Positions 43,334-51,909 of a stretch of 64,000 nt of DNA are shown here, piece after piece; the stretch's first letter is position 1; every line of letters starts with the position of its first letter. The notes under the pieces were generated by a model. The model was given only the letters and a program-made list of their open reading frames with translations. It was not told the DNA's origin and ran no database searches. A program made the translations under genes and the position numbers. Location of the stretch: the NCBI GenBank assembly GCA_013141495.1, contig JABFQV010000006.1:1-64000 (forward strand), written 5' to 3'. Source of the DNA: Methylotenera sp. GTDB lineage: Bacteria > Pseudomonadota > Gammaproteobacteria > Burkholderiales > Methylophilaceae.

Positions 43334-44644
43334 ATGGCAGATCAAAAGCAAGAAAAGTTAAGTGCAGACATCAAAGTAACTATAGAAAATGGCATCGCCA
43401 GAATAGAGCACTCTGATGCTTATAACGCACAGCAAGAACGCTACTTTGCAGGTGACAATTTTACCAAACAAGAAAAAGCTACAAATGAGAAGTTAATTGA
43501 AACTGAAGAGATTCAAATGGCTAAAGCACAACTTGACCCAGCTGCATATATCGTACAGCAACAGGTAAGCACTGACTATGACTCAACATTGCAAGCGGCC
43601 ACGAGAACTGCGGTGAAGCAAGATCAAGAAGCTTCATCTAACAATCTAAAAAATCAAACCGGGGTGCAATCACCTGAACTTTTAGAAAAGCCACCTATTG
43701 TCAAAGCCGGACTTAAAGAACAGCTACCTGCAACGCCCGCATCTCAAGAGCCACAGCCAAGCCTAAGTGAAGAGCCGCGTTTTGAGAGAGCTAAGCATGC
43801 TTTTGCAGAGGCTAAACCAGAAGATTTAGCTGTCGCTAAAAGTAATTTAGAGGGGGTACAGCAAAAACTTTGGGCAGTAGCAGACAATTTAAAAAATATT
43901 GGCGTGGTGATGACTCCTGAGCAAATTGCAATGGCTCAGAAAAAAGCTTTTATGGATGAAGGGGATAAACTTTTTGAGATTAATGAAATTGCCAGTAATA
44001 GAAATTCCAATGCGCTGACATGGGAAGTCGCTAACTATTCTCAAGGCGCGGGTAAAACGTTGCTCAATGCTGATGCTGGAGGCGGTGTTGCGGGTGCAAA
44101 AATTGGCACTGCATTACATCATGGTCTGAAAGTACCTGGTTTAGATTTGGCTGAAGTAAATGTAACTACCAGCACTACTAACGAAGGTGTTGTGAATGGA
44201 AGTGCCGGCGTTAGAGGCGTTAAACTTGTATATGGTAGCGGCGACCATAAAGTATTTGTAGCTGGGGCCGCAGATTTGACTGCCTCAAATTTGACGGGAG
44301 AAACTACCCAGTTAGGCGGTAACGTTACAGGGTTAGTCGTTAATACACACTCATTAAATGGGCGCCCAACTTCTGAAATTATTGGAGCAAATGTTGATGT
44401 TTTAACTGGAAACAAAACCGCAGTCGGTAGTATTGCTCAAACTTTTAACGCTGATACCCGATACGCGACAACGGCTAGAGCGATAGGTACTGTTGGTGTG
44501 GAGTCTGGCTCAGGCAGTTTTAGTTTTGAGGCCTATCAAAGAACCGGTATTGAAGGCCTGACTGCTAGGGTGAATTTAGGTGTAGCAGATGTTGGCGGTA
44601 AAAATGACCCATCAGCTGGATTTGGCGTGAGTTACCGCTGGTAA
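43334..44644 (+). CDS. Effector-like protein with helical N-terminus and beta-rich, barrel-like C-terminus
   Basis: This is an unrecognised 436-residue protein. Residues 1-230 are polar and helical (Gln/Lys/Glu-rich). Residues about 235-436 are Gly/Thr/Val-rich with alternating hydrophobic positions typical of amphipathic beta strands, and the protein ends FGVSYRW, an aromatic end like that of outer-membrane barrels. There is no signal peptide, so it does not look like a normal outer-membrane protein. TAGGGAGAG precedes the ATG. It is the first gene of the sigma-54 operon and is followed after 15 bases by a metallopeptidase-like gene. A pore- or barrel-forming cargo protein is one possibility, unproven. 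Confidence 0.78.
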   Translation: MADQKQEKLSADIKVTIENGIARIEHSDAYNAQQERYFAGDNFTKQEKATNEKLIETEEIQMAKAQLDPAAYIVQQQVSTDYDSTLQAATRTAVKQDQEASSNNLKNQTGVQSPELLEKPPIVKAGLKEQLPATPASQEPQPSLSEEPRFERAKHAFAEAKPEDLAVAKSNLEGVQQKLWAVADNLKNIGVVMTPEQIAMAQKKAFMDEGDKLFEINEIASNRNSNALTWEVANYSQGAGKTLLNADAGGGVAGAKIGTALHHGLKVPGLDLAEVNVTTSTTNEGVVNGSAGVRGVKLVYGSGDHKVFVAGAADLTASNLTGETTQLGGNVTGLVVNTHSLNGRPTSEIIGANVDVLTGNKTAVGSIAQTFNADTRYATTARAIGTVGVESGSGSFSFEAYQRTGIEGLTARVNLGVADVGGKNDPSAGFGVSYRW

Positions 44645-44659
44645 TAGGGCGATTTAAAA

Positions 44660-45733
44660 ATGGGTAATCAAAAGGTGCTAGTTAACAACACACTACTTAG
44701 CGGCAACGCTAAGGTGTCTGAGCCAATAGTGGACAGCCAGGGCTTAATTAAAGGTTTTATTATCGACAACCCTAAAGGTTTTGATGTTCAGGTTGATTTG
44801 CAACACTTTTTGCTGAATGAAGAAAACGCGGAAGAAAACAAAAAACTGCGGCAAACCATTTATGACACTTATAAGCTTGCAGCACAATCGGTACCCGCTT
44901 TTACGCCATTAGCAGAGTGTGTAGCACAGACATCGCAGCATATTTTGCACAGTGAAGCGAATAAGCCTGAAGGGGTATTTAGTAATATTATCTATTTAGA
45001 AAATACTTTAAAAACAATAGACAATAATTTGGCAGATACCCTACCTGTAGTGAATATCGCAGGAAACCCAACTTTACCAGATAGAGAAATATCCGTTGAG
45101 GTTGATACCGATGCAGGACACGTAAAAACAATCGCTAAAATTGAACAGCAAAACAAATATTATTTAGGTAAAGATGGTCTCTGGTACACCACTAACCCAC
45201 TAGAAGTCATTACGCATGAAATTGCGCACGCCTGTAAAGATTTGCAAAACCTCACGAAAGCGGGTGATTTTGCTTATGAATCCAGCAAAAAGCAAGGCAT
45301 TACACCTGAAGATGAAAAACGCGTTATTAATTTTGTAAATCAAGTATTGCTAGAACCCAGAGGCATGTCTGGGCGAGATTTAAATTCAGACACTGCAGTA
45401 AAACCAAATAATGCAACAGTGGGTAACTATGCGCCTTTAGATGCGATGGGTATAGAGCGGTTAAAACATGCACCAATTCCAAATGAATTGAAATCATATT
45501 CTCAACCCAAAGTGATTGATTTTAATAGTCATTCAAAAAATAATAGTCATGACTTTACCAGGGAATCCAGCTTTGTACATCCGATCACACTGGGTCAATT
45601 AAAGCGTGAGCTTGCCGCATTTGATTCTGAACATCAGCAGAGTTTTGTTTTTTCTAGAATTAGTGAGGTGATGAAAGGTAATGGTTTTTCTCAAAAACAA
45701 GCTAGTTATGATGCGGACTTAGTCCTTTGTTAG
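44660..45733 (+). CDS. Metallopeptidase-like effector (HEIAH) with shared N-terminal segment
   Basis: The 357-residue protein contains the zinc-peptidase motif VITHEIAHA (H186, E187, H190). About 30 residues later comes EKRVINFVNQ, whose E219 is a candidate third zinc ligand; the same helix occurs in the two HELFH proteins downstream. Residues about 32-76 (GFIIDN, VDLQHF, LRQTIYDTYKLA) match the middle of the protein at 41008. There is no signal peptide. The arrangement recalls short zinc-peptidase toxins such as the M91/NleD group, but the family assignment is by motif only. It starts 15 bases after the previous stop. Confidence 0.78.
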   Translation: MGNQKVLVNNTLLSGNAKVSEPIVDSQGLIKGFIIDNPKGFDVQVDLQHFLLNEENAEENKKLRQTIYDTYKLAAQSVPAFTPLAECVAQTSQHILHSEANKPEGVFSNIIYLENTLKTIDNNLADTLPVVNIAGNPTLPDREISVEVDTDAGHVKTIAKIEQQNKYYLGKDGLWYTTNPLEVITHEIAHACKDLQNLTKAGDFAYESSKKQGITPEDEKRVINFVNQVLLEPRGMSGRDLNSDTAVKPNNATVGNYAPLDAMGIERLKHAPIPNELKSYSQPKVIDFNSHSKNNSHDFTRESSFVHPITLGQLKRELAAFDSEHQQSFVFSRISEVMKGNGFSQKQASYDADLVLC

Positions 45734-45744
45734 AAAGTCTATTT

Positions 45745-46392
45745 ATGATTATTAATGATGAATCAGCCAATAAAAATACGTTAAATAACCCGGCGATGGA
45801 TTCCAGCCTTCAAAATGATTTAACGCATGAGAAACCGGCGCCAGCTTTTGCCAATGAAGCGCAACTGCTTTCTACAGAGAATGCACCGATTGGAACGCCA
45901 CAAAATCAAATATCAAGCGTTGAAATCGGGCAAAAATCTGTTGTAAGTGATGATAAAGAGGCGCGTAAACCGATTGGTTATGTAGAGCCGGCAATAAAAA
46001 ACGCAGCTTACACTGCGCCGGAAAAAACTGTGCAAGTAACAGAGTTTGATAATACGCAGCAACGCATTGAGTCGCAAAATCAGCTCAATTTGCAGGTGAC
46101 TGCACAGGGACGCCAGGAAAGTTTAAATCAAGATTCTTTAGAGATTAAATCTAAACAAGAGGTGTTAGCGCTGTTGCAAGAGCAGAGCCGCCCTAATCTT
46201 GCCGGTAGGTTTGCCGCAATGAGTGCCCATGTTGAATCATCTCAAATGACGGATGAAAATAAAGCAGATGCACAGCAACGCTTAAATAAAGCCACGCTTG
46301 CATACGCAGAACAGGTTGAAGATAAAGAAATTTCACCCATTGATATTCATGTGGCACAGCGCGTCAATGACAAGGTTTTAGAACGTGGCTAG
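45745..46392 (+). CDS. Polar unknown protein of the effector operon
   Basis: This 215-residue protein is rich in Gln, Asn and Glu, with no signal peptide or membrane segment, and is not recognised. The last 80 residues are helical (GRFAAMSAHVESSQMTDENK, then QQRLNKATLAYAEQ) and loosely recall the helical C-terminal part of other genes here. The ATG at 45745 lies 11 bases after the previous stop. A TTG at 45727 would overlap that gene by 7 bases. It may be an adaptor or chaperone for the peptidases on either side, a guess from position only. Confidence 0.68.
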   Translation: MIINDESANKNTLNNPAMDSSLQNDLTHEKPAPAFANEAQLLSTENAPIGTPQNQISSVEIGQKSVVSDDKEARKPIGYVEPAIKNAAYTAPEKTVQVTEFDNTQQRIESQNQLNLQVTAQGRQESLNQDSLEIKSKQEVLALLQEQSRPNLAGRFAAMSAHVESSQMTDENKADAQQRLNKATLAYAEQVEDKEISPIDIHVAQRVNDKVLERG

Positions 46393-46445
46393 CAAGCTGA
46401 TAACCGCATAAAAATAAAGAACAGTTCAATTAAAGGGAGTTGAAA

Positions 46446-47603
46446 ATGGCAGACGCAATACAAGATAAAAATAATCCAAATATATGGCGAGAAGGTGACA
46501 TTACGATTATTAAAATTCCTGAGTTAGGTGAAAAAGCGGAGATGCGTTTTCGCTTCCCGGAAGCGCATATTGAATTAGCTGGGCATATCAGTCCTGAAGA
46601 TATTGCAAAAGCAAATAAAGCAGAATCTCGTAGATCGGTCTCTGACAGCATAGATACCCCTAAATCTATTCTTGATAAAATGAAGCTAAATGGTCTTACT
46701 TCTGTTGGCAGTGATAGGGCTGAAACAGAAACGATATTAGAGGAAATGTTTAATCATCCAAAAGCTTCGGAGGCAAAGTTACAGCACGATTTAAATCAAT
46801 TAATTGTAGATACATATAATCAAAATAAAGATGCATCAGGCAAGTCGATACCAATAGACATTGGCAAAAGTAATGACCTTACAAAGGATCAGTTGGGTGG
46901 TGCTTTACAAGAAAAAAGCAATGGGCAAGCCGCACTTGCCATAAATCTAGAAGCAATGAAAAAATCTGAATATATTTATGTGGATACTGAAAACGGGCGT
47001 GATGTAAACAAGAATCACCCAGCCTCGATAGTAGATATTTTTAGGCATGAGCTATTTCATTATGTCGATACGCATATGCAAGGTAAAGATAATGGGGCAA
47101 AAGAGGAGAAAGATGGTGAGGCACGTGCCGTTTGGTATGTTAATCAGTTTCAATCGGCAAGAGGTGAACCAAAACGCGCCTCATACGCAGTTTCGGATAA
47201 TCCGGAAAATGTTGGGGTAAATCATATACTACCTGAGTTGGTTGGTGAAAAAATGCCACAAGGTGATGCGCCATCTCATGGAAATTTAAGAGTTTACAAA
47301 CCTATCGCAACTGAAGGTAAAGAGCACAAGCCAGAACAACCACTTCAATCGAAGCCTCAATCTCAAAACCAATCCAGTAGCGATACACAGTTGTTACCAG
47401 GGTTGGCAGGCTTTGCAACAGCATCTGAACTTTTTTTAAGTGAGAAAAGTGGATTGTCACCTGCGAATCAAAAAGGAGTTAAGGCTTACGTGGATAGTTT
47501 ATTGGCTAAACAAAACACTACTGGTGAAGATATTGTTATGTCTATAAGCGACACTTCAGGCGTAAAAAATACAGTTGAAAAAGAGCTGACACAAAATGCG
47601 TAA
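46446..47603 (+). CDS. Metallopeptidase-like effector (HELFHYVD), first paralogue
   Basis: The 385-residue protein has RHELFHYVD (H201, E202, H205, D208), followed by GEARAVWYVNQFQ, where E225 may be a metal ligand. It is clearly paralogous to the next gene: both start with a short NPNI segment and share RHELFHYVD and RAVWYVNQFQ. A Gln/Ser/Pro linker (about 300-320) leads to a C-terminal segment with GLSPANQKGVKAYVDSLL, similar in type to the ends of the proteins at 41008 and 47646. The ATG at 46446 follows GGGAG at a good distance. There is no signal peptide. Confidence 0.78.
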   Translation: MADAIQDKNNPNIWREGDITIIKIPELGEKAEMRFRFPEAHIELAGHISPEDIAKANKAESRRSVSDSIDTPKSILDKMKLNGLTSVGSDRAETETILEEMFNHPKASEAKLQHDLNQLIVDTYNQNKDASGKSIPIDIGKSNDLTKDQLGGALQEKSNGQAALAINLEAMKKSEYIYVDTENGRDVNKNHPASIVDIFRHELFHYVDTHMQGKDNGAKEEKDGEARAVWYVNQFQSARGEPKRASYAVSDNPENVGVNHILPELVGEKMPQGDAPSHGNLRVYKPIATEGKEHKPEQPLQSKPQSQNQSSSDTQLLPGLAGFATASELFLSEKSGLSPANQKGVKAYVDSLLAKQNTTGEDIVMSISDTSGVKNTVEKELTQNA

Positions 47604-47645
47604 GTTAAATAAATATTCAATATAGATCAACTAAGAAAGATAGAC

Positions 47646-48632
47646 ATGACCATTGAAAGAGATAAAGCAAACCCTAACATTTCAATTGTGCACACAGCAC
47701 AAGGCGAAATACGTTTTGATTTTGGCGCAGAAGGTAAATCTGTTGATGTCAATATTCCGGGGATTCCAAAATTAGACACATTTAAAGAGGATGGTAGAAA
47801 GGAATTAGAAGCGTTGATGGATAAAACATTTAATCCATCGGCTGATTCAACCCAAAAATTAAAGGATTTGCAGGCTAAGTTTAATGAAACCATTATTGCT
47901 ACTCAAAATGGCAAGGCTTTAGAAGTTGGCACTTCAGAAAAATTAACGAGTTTTGATACAGGCGGTGGAGGTTTAACGCGCAAAGTAGATGCAAGTGGCA
48001 TGCCTGTTCAAGATGTTGCATTAGGTATCAACCTTGCCGAGGTAGTTAAAACTCCTTACAGAGACAATATGGGCAGAGATCACAAAATGAAGCCTGAAGA
48101 CATTCTTAGGCATGAGCTATTCCATTATGTTGATAAAGCCAGTGACCCAAATCAAGTTTCAAAGAATAAAGATGACCCGACTAGCGATTTAATGTTTAAA
48201 GAAAGACGCGCAGTTTGGTATGTTAATCAATTTCAATTAGCTGAAGATCCGCCTCGCGCGCAAAGAATCTCTTACAAGACACTTAATTCTGATCTGGATA
48301 CCGGCATAGCAGGCGCTGATGGAAAAGTGGCAGGTTCAACATTACCCGGTGCAGAAAAAGGTTACCCAGAGCCGAGCCCAACTAATCATCGAGAATATCC
48401 TTGGAATAAACAAGCAGAAAATTCATCTTCATCTAGTATTTCAGATTTTTCTGAAAAGCTAGCTTTACCTGACAATTTACTCAGTAACTTAAAAGGTGGG
48501 GCAGTGGCTATAAATCATGGCGATTATTTTTCTCCTGAACAAAAAACACAACTCAATGCATTAGTTGCAGGCAATTTGAATGACAGCTTGAATGAAACTT
48601 TCAAATTAAAGCAGCCGGAAAAAGAGGTGTAG
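47646..48632 (+). CDS. Metallopeptidase-like effector (HELFHYVD), second paralogue
   Basis: The 328-residue protein has RHELFHYVD (H156, E157, H160, D163) and ERRAVWYVNQFQ (E186), almost identical to the upstream paralogue, with a shorter N-terminal region. Residues about 300-318 read GDYFSPEQKTQLNALVAGNL, which aligns with the C-terminal segment of the protein at 41008 (DYF, QK, N, L, A, NL). It is the last gene of the sigma-54 operon; 192 bases separate it from the next gene. The zinc-peptidase assignment rests on the motif only, and substrate and target cell are unknown. Confidence 0.78.
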   Translation: MTIERDKANPNISIVHTAQGEIRFDFGAEGKSVDVNIPGIPKLDTFKEDGRKELEALMDKTFNPSADSTQKLKDLQAKFNETIIATQNGKALEVGTSEKLTSFDTGGGGLTRKVDASGMPVQDVALGINLAEVVKTPYRDNMGRDHKMKPEDILRHELFHYVDKASDPNQVSKNKDDPTSDLMFKERRAVWYVNQFQLAEDPPRAQRISYKTLNSDLDTGIAGADGKVAGSTLPGAEKGYPEPSPTNHREYPWNKQAENSSSSSISDFSEKLALPDNLLSNLKGGAVAINHGDYFSPEQKTQLNALVAGNLNDSLNETFKLKQPEKEV

Positions 48633-48699
48633 GTTTTGTGTGTGATTTAGGTTTCAGTATAAATTTGATAGAGAATAAAGTAGATCTCCAGCACGGATG

Positions 48700-48799
48700 T
48701 TTAGGCAGACCCTTACAATTTAGGCAGGCAACTAGACCTTGCTTCACAATCGCAGTTTAGTGAAAGTGCTAGCTCTGAGTCATCTATTTAGCTGCCTAA
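48700..48799. repeat. Short TTTAGGCAG repeats upstream of the OmpA-like lipoprotein gene
   Basis: TTTAGGCAG occurs at 48700-48708 and 48719-48727 as direct repeats 19 bases apart. The inverse CTGCCTAA follows at 48792-48799, just ahead of the ATG at 48825. The pattern is compatible with operator half-sites. No canonical sigma-54 or clear sigma-70 promoter is seen. Confidence 0.4.
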
Positions 48800-48824
48800 G
48801 CATTCAATTCATCGGAAATTCAGC

Positions 48825-49760
48825 ATGAAAATTAAACATAACATGATATTTGTATCTGCACTATTTATTGCAGCATGTAGCCAAGCACCCGTTCAATCAT
48901 CAATGGATAACGTACCACAAAAGGTTAGCCGTGATTATGAGGCGATAGGAGATGCTACTGGTATTCGTCCTTATGTTTACGGTAAACATACTTTAATCAA
49001 ATTTGAAGCAGGGAAGCCGGCTTTTCTATCGTTTAAAGATGAAAATGGTGCTTCAGTGGGCTACAAAATACAAGGTGGCTATTATGTTCTAGATCGAAAA
49101 CTAGATTCATTTACAGTCGCAGGGTTACGACGAGAGGTTAAGTTTAATCTTATTCAACAAGAGCCTCCTATTGTTGATGTTGAAAACACTGTAGATTTAC
49201 CAATAGAAAGTGATGCTAACGCATGGTCATTAAATGAAAGTACAGAAATATCAGCGGATACGGTACGCAAAATTAAAAGTAGTGATCCTATATACGCAAT
49301 TATGAATAAACAAATGCAACAACATCGCGATCTATTAAGTATTGCGAGTGAAAATAAAAAATACACAGGAGAAGAGCTTTTTCAGATTAACAGTAGATTA
49401 GATTTAATTGAATATAAAATCGCTAATCGAGATGAGGCTATTGTTCACGTGTACTTTCCCTTTAACAATACCGCCTTTAAACCTGAAACAGATCTTATCG
49501 ATGCGTTGCTGCCGCTCGCAAAAAATGCAGCAAGTATTAACGTTTTTGGCAGAACTGACTCTAGAGTTGCGGATGAAGGAAACAAGCAGGTTGCTAACGG
49601 CAGGGTAATGGCAACCAAAGAGTTTCTGGTTACGCATGGCGTACCGGAGAACATTATTCATACATATCCACGTGCCTCTGGTGACTTTATTGCACCAGCT
49701 GGCATGGAAGAGGGTAGAAAGCTCAATCGAAGGGTAACGATTGAAGTGATTATGCAGTGA
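48825..49760 (+). CDS. OmpA-domain lipoprotein with VirB9/TrbG-like N-terminal region
   Basis: The 311-residue protein starts with a lipoprotein signal (FVSALFIAAC; the cysteine is residue 18). Residues about 45-105 (RPYVYGKHTLIKF, PAFLSFKDENG, GGYYVLDRKLDSFTV) resemble the N-terminal beta domain of VirB9/TrbG-type proteins. The C-terminal 100 residues are an OmpA-like peptidoglycan-binding domain (VYFPFNNTAF, NVFGRTDS, GRKLNRRVTIEV). It probably links the secretion apparatus to the cell wall, or is an accessory outer-membrane component of the T4SS. The N-terminal similarity is by eye and less sure than the OmpA part. Confidence 0.82.
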   Translation: MKIKHNMIFVSALFIAACSQAPVQSSMDNVPQKVSRDYEAIGDATGIRPYVYGKHTLIKFEAGKPAFLSFKDENGASVGYKIQGGYYVLDRKLDSFTVAGLRREVKFNLIQQEPPIVDVENTVDLPIESDANAWSLNESTEISADTVRKIKSSDPIYAIMNKQMQQHRDLLSIASENKKYTGEELFQINSRLDLIEYKIANRDEAIVHVYFPFNNTAFKPETDLIDALLPLAKNAASINVFGRTDSRVADEGNKQVANGRVMATKEFLVTHGVPENIIHTYPRASGDFIAPAGMEEGRKLNRRVTIEVIMQ

Positions 49761-49849
49761 TTAACGAGGGTATCCTGATTTTTTGTGTAAACGTCGGTTA
49801 TTTAGTCAACCCTGAAAAACTCCCAATCAATTTGAAATGCTTAATTTGC

Positions 49850-49855
49850 TATACT
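49850..49855 (+). promoter_or_regulatory. Extended -10 promoter of the diguanylate cyclase gene
   Basis: TGC-TATACT fits an extended -10 element (TG-N-TATAAT-like), about 97 bases before the ATG at 49952. No good -35 is present, as is common for extended -10 promoters. Confidence 0.45.
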
Positions 49856-49951
49856 AGGATTACTCATAATTCTGTATGCTTACAATAGTTGTCAGGCAAT
49901 ATCATTACCTGATATACAAGCAATTGAAATCATTTTGGATAGATTAAGGCT

Positions 49952-51751
49952 ATGGAACAAAAAAACACGCCGATTGAAACTGCTCGTCAAACACTCATGC
50001 AATTAATGCAACGTAAGTTGCCGCCTACACCAGATAATTTTCGGAGTGTTTACGATGAAATTATGGGCGTTAAATCTGTTGACAAATCCGTTGAATTAGC
50101 CAAAACCCTTGAAAAAGTATTACTTGAAGCAGGCAAACAAAAGCCCAAGTATGTTGTGGTAGCACAAGCGATAGCGCCATTGATTGAGAAAGCTGACTGG
50201 AGCAAACTTGAAGATCAATTACGCAAGCTGTTTCCTTCAGGTTCAGGCAGTGCTGACGTTGGTGAGGCGAATTGGTCGGTATTGATCCGCAGCTTACTTA
50301 AACAGTTGGAGGTGAGTCATAAGGGCGTGACATTGAGTCGCAAAAAAGAGGGGTTGAGCAAAGTACTCACTAACTTTGCGAGTGACCCTGATGTACTGGC
50401 GCAAAAGATTCAAGCACTGATTAACTCATGGGGCACGGGAAGTGCTACTGAAACGGTTGGCACTTCTTCATTGCCAGCTGATGGCGGTGGCGCTACCCAG
50501 GTCACGGCAAATACGCTTGCATCTGTTCAATGGCGCGAGATGCTACTGAGAACATTTGAGCTGGTGCTGATTCCTCATTTGCAGGCAGTGTCAGAGCATC
50601 AACAAAAAGCGATTAGCTTATTAACGATGATGCGGCAAGCTAATGGCGAGCAAGCGCTTGCTAAATGTGCAAATGACTTTAAACCCATTTTATTGGCGCT
50701 GGAAATGGAGCGCGACCATCAGGCGCGCATTCATGAGGCATTAACGCAACTTTTACGTTTGCTTGTTACCAGCATGGGGTCATTGGTGCTTGAGGATCAG
50801 TGGCTTTATGCACAAACCATCGTTATCAACGATATTATTTCAAAGCCGCTTAATATCAACACGCTTTATGATGCGGAGAGTAGCTTAAAAGAGCTAACTT
50901 ATAAGCAATCTCAGCTTAAACCTGCATTAACAGAGGCTAAAGATACACTGAAAAAAATGGTAACTACTTTTGTCGATAGACTGGTGGAGATGACAGAAAG
51001 TACCAGTGACTATCATGACAAAATTGAAGGCTATCAACAAAAAATTGCCTCTACAGAAGATATGGGCGAGTTAAATGTATTACTCAATAGCATATTGGAA
51101 GATACACGCGCCATTGGTTTGAGTGTGCAACGCACGCGCGATGAGTTTACCTTGAGCCAAAGGCATGCAATGGATGCAGAAAAAAGAATACAAGAGTTGA
51201 CGGCAGAGCTTGATTATATTGGTGAAGTTGCGCATCAAGATTACTTAACTGGCGCACTCAATCGACGTGGAATGGATGAGGCTATTGACCGCGAATTTAA
51301 CCGCGCTGATCGCCATAATACGGCGCTGTGTGTTGCGATGCTTGATATTGACCATTTTAAAAAGCTAAATGATAGCTTAGGCCACGCCACGGGCGATCAG
51401 GCACTTACGCATTTGGTTCGGGTGCTAAAAGACGTATTGCGTCCGACAGATGTGTTAGCACGCTATGGCGGTGAAGAGTTTATTATCATTTTGCCGGCAA
51501 CCCCGCAAGATGAAGCAATTAAAGCGGTGACACGTGTGCAACGCGAACTTACTAAAAATTTCTTTATGCATAAAAATGAGCGTGTGCTGATTACGTTTAG
51601 CGCAGGCGTGGCGCAGCGTGCGACGGGTGAATCTGCCGAGCACTTGATACCTCGTGCTGACGCTGCACTGTACCTTGCTAAAAACAGCGGACGTAATCAG
51701 GTGATAGGCGCAGAACTGCTACCCGAGCCGGATGGCCCGGCTGTTGTATAA
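49952..51751 (+). CDS. Diguanylate cyclase (GGDEF domain)
   Basis: The 599-residue cytosolic protein has a long helical N-terminal part and a coiled coil (about 385-425). A C-terminal GGDEF domain follows from about residue 430 (DYLTGALNRRG, then LDIDHFKKLND, then the active site RYGGEEFII). It should make cyclic di-GMP from GTP. No EAL domain is present. The N-terminal domain is not a recognised sensor. The gene lies just outside the T4SS region and has its own promoter. Confidence 0.93.
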   Translation: MEQKNTPIETARQTLMQLMQRKLPPTPDNFRSVYDEIMGVKSVDKSVELAKTLEKVLLEAGKQKPKYVVVAQAIAPLIEKADWSKLEDQLRKLFPSGSGSADVGEANWSVLIRSLLKQLEVSHKGVTLSRKKEGLSKVLTNFASDPDVLAQKIQALINSWGTGSATETVGTSSLPADGGGATQVTANTLASVQWREMLLRTFELVLIPHLQAVSEHQQKAISLLTMMRQANGEQALAKCANDFKPILLALEMERDHQARIHEALTQLLRLLVTSMGSLVLEDQWLYAQTIVINDIISKPLNINTLYDAESSLKELTYKQSQLKPALTEAKDTLKKMVTTFVDRLVEMTESTSDYHDKIEGYQQKIASTEDMGELNVLLNSILEDTRAIGLSVQRTRDEFTLSQRHAMDAEKRIQELTAELDYIGEVAHQDYLTGALNRRGMDEAIDREFNRADRHNTALCVAMLDIDHFKKLNDSLGHATGDQALTHLVRVLKDVLRPTDVLARYGGEEFIIILPATPQDEAIKAVTRVQRELTKNFFMHKNERVLITFSAGVAQRATGESAEHLIPRADAALYLAKNSGRNQVIGAELLPEPDGPAVV

Positions 51752-51786
51752 CTATTTATAGATTTGGCCCGATTAAGTATCAACTT

Positions 51787-51852
51787 CCGTTCGGCCTGAG
51801 CCTGTCGAAGGCGTTGTATCCATTCACATTTCGACAAGCTCAATGCGAACGG
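51787..51852. repeat. REP-like inverted repeat (CCTGAGCCTGTCGAAGG type)
   Basis: Two 23-base arms, 51787-51809 and 51830-51852, are complementary with about four mismatches, and their cores read GAGCCTGTCGAA and TTCGACAAGCTC. The same core recurs at 62736-62804. The position between converging genes is typical of dispersed extragenic repeats. Confidence 0.75.
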
Positions 51853-51909
51853 ACTTTAAATATCATCGGGCCGAAGCAATAGGTCGATTTAAGTGATGTA
51901 TAAACCTAG

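Noticed and set aside
43334-48632. Cargo proteins of the Xanthomonas type with an XVIPCD domain
   Set aside because: I could not find the conserved motifs of that domain; the shared C-terminal segment here is different.
27431-49760. An integrated plasmid, ICE or prophage
   Set aside because: No relaxase, integrase, replication or phage structural genes, and no flanking direct repeats were seen.
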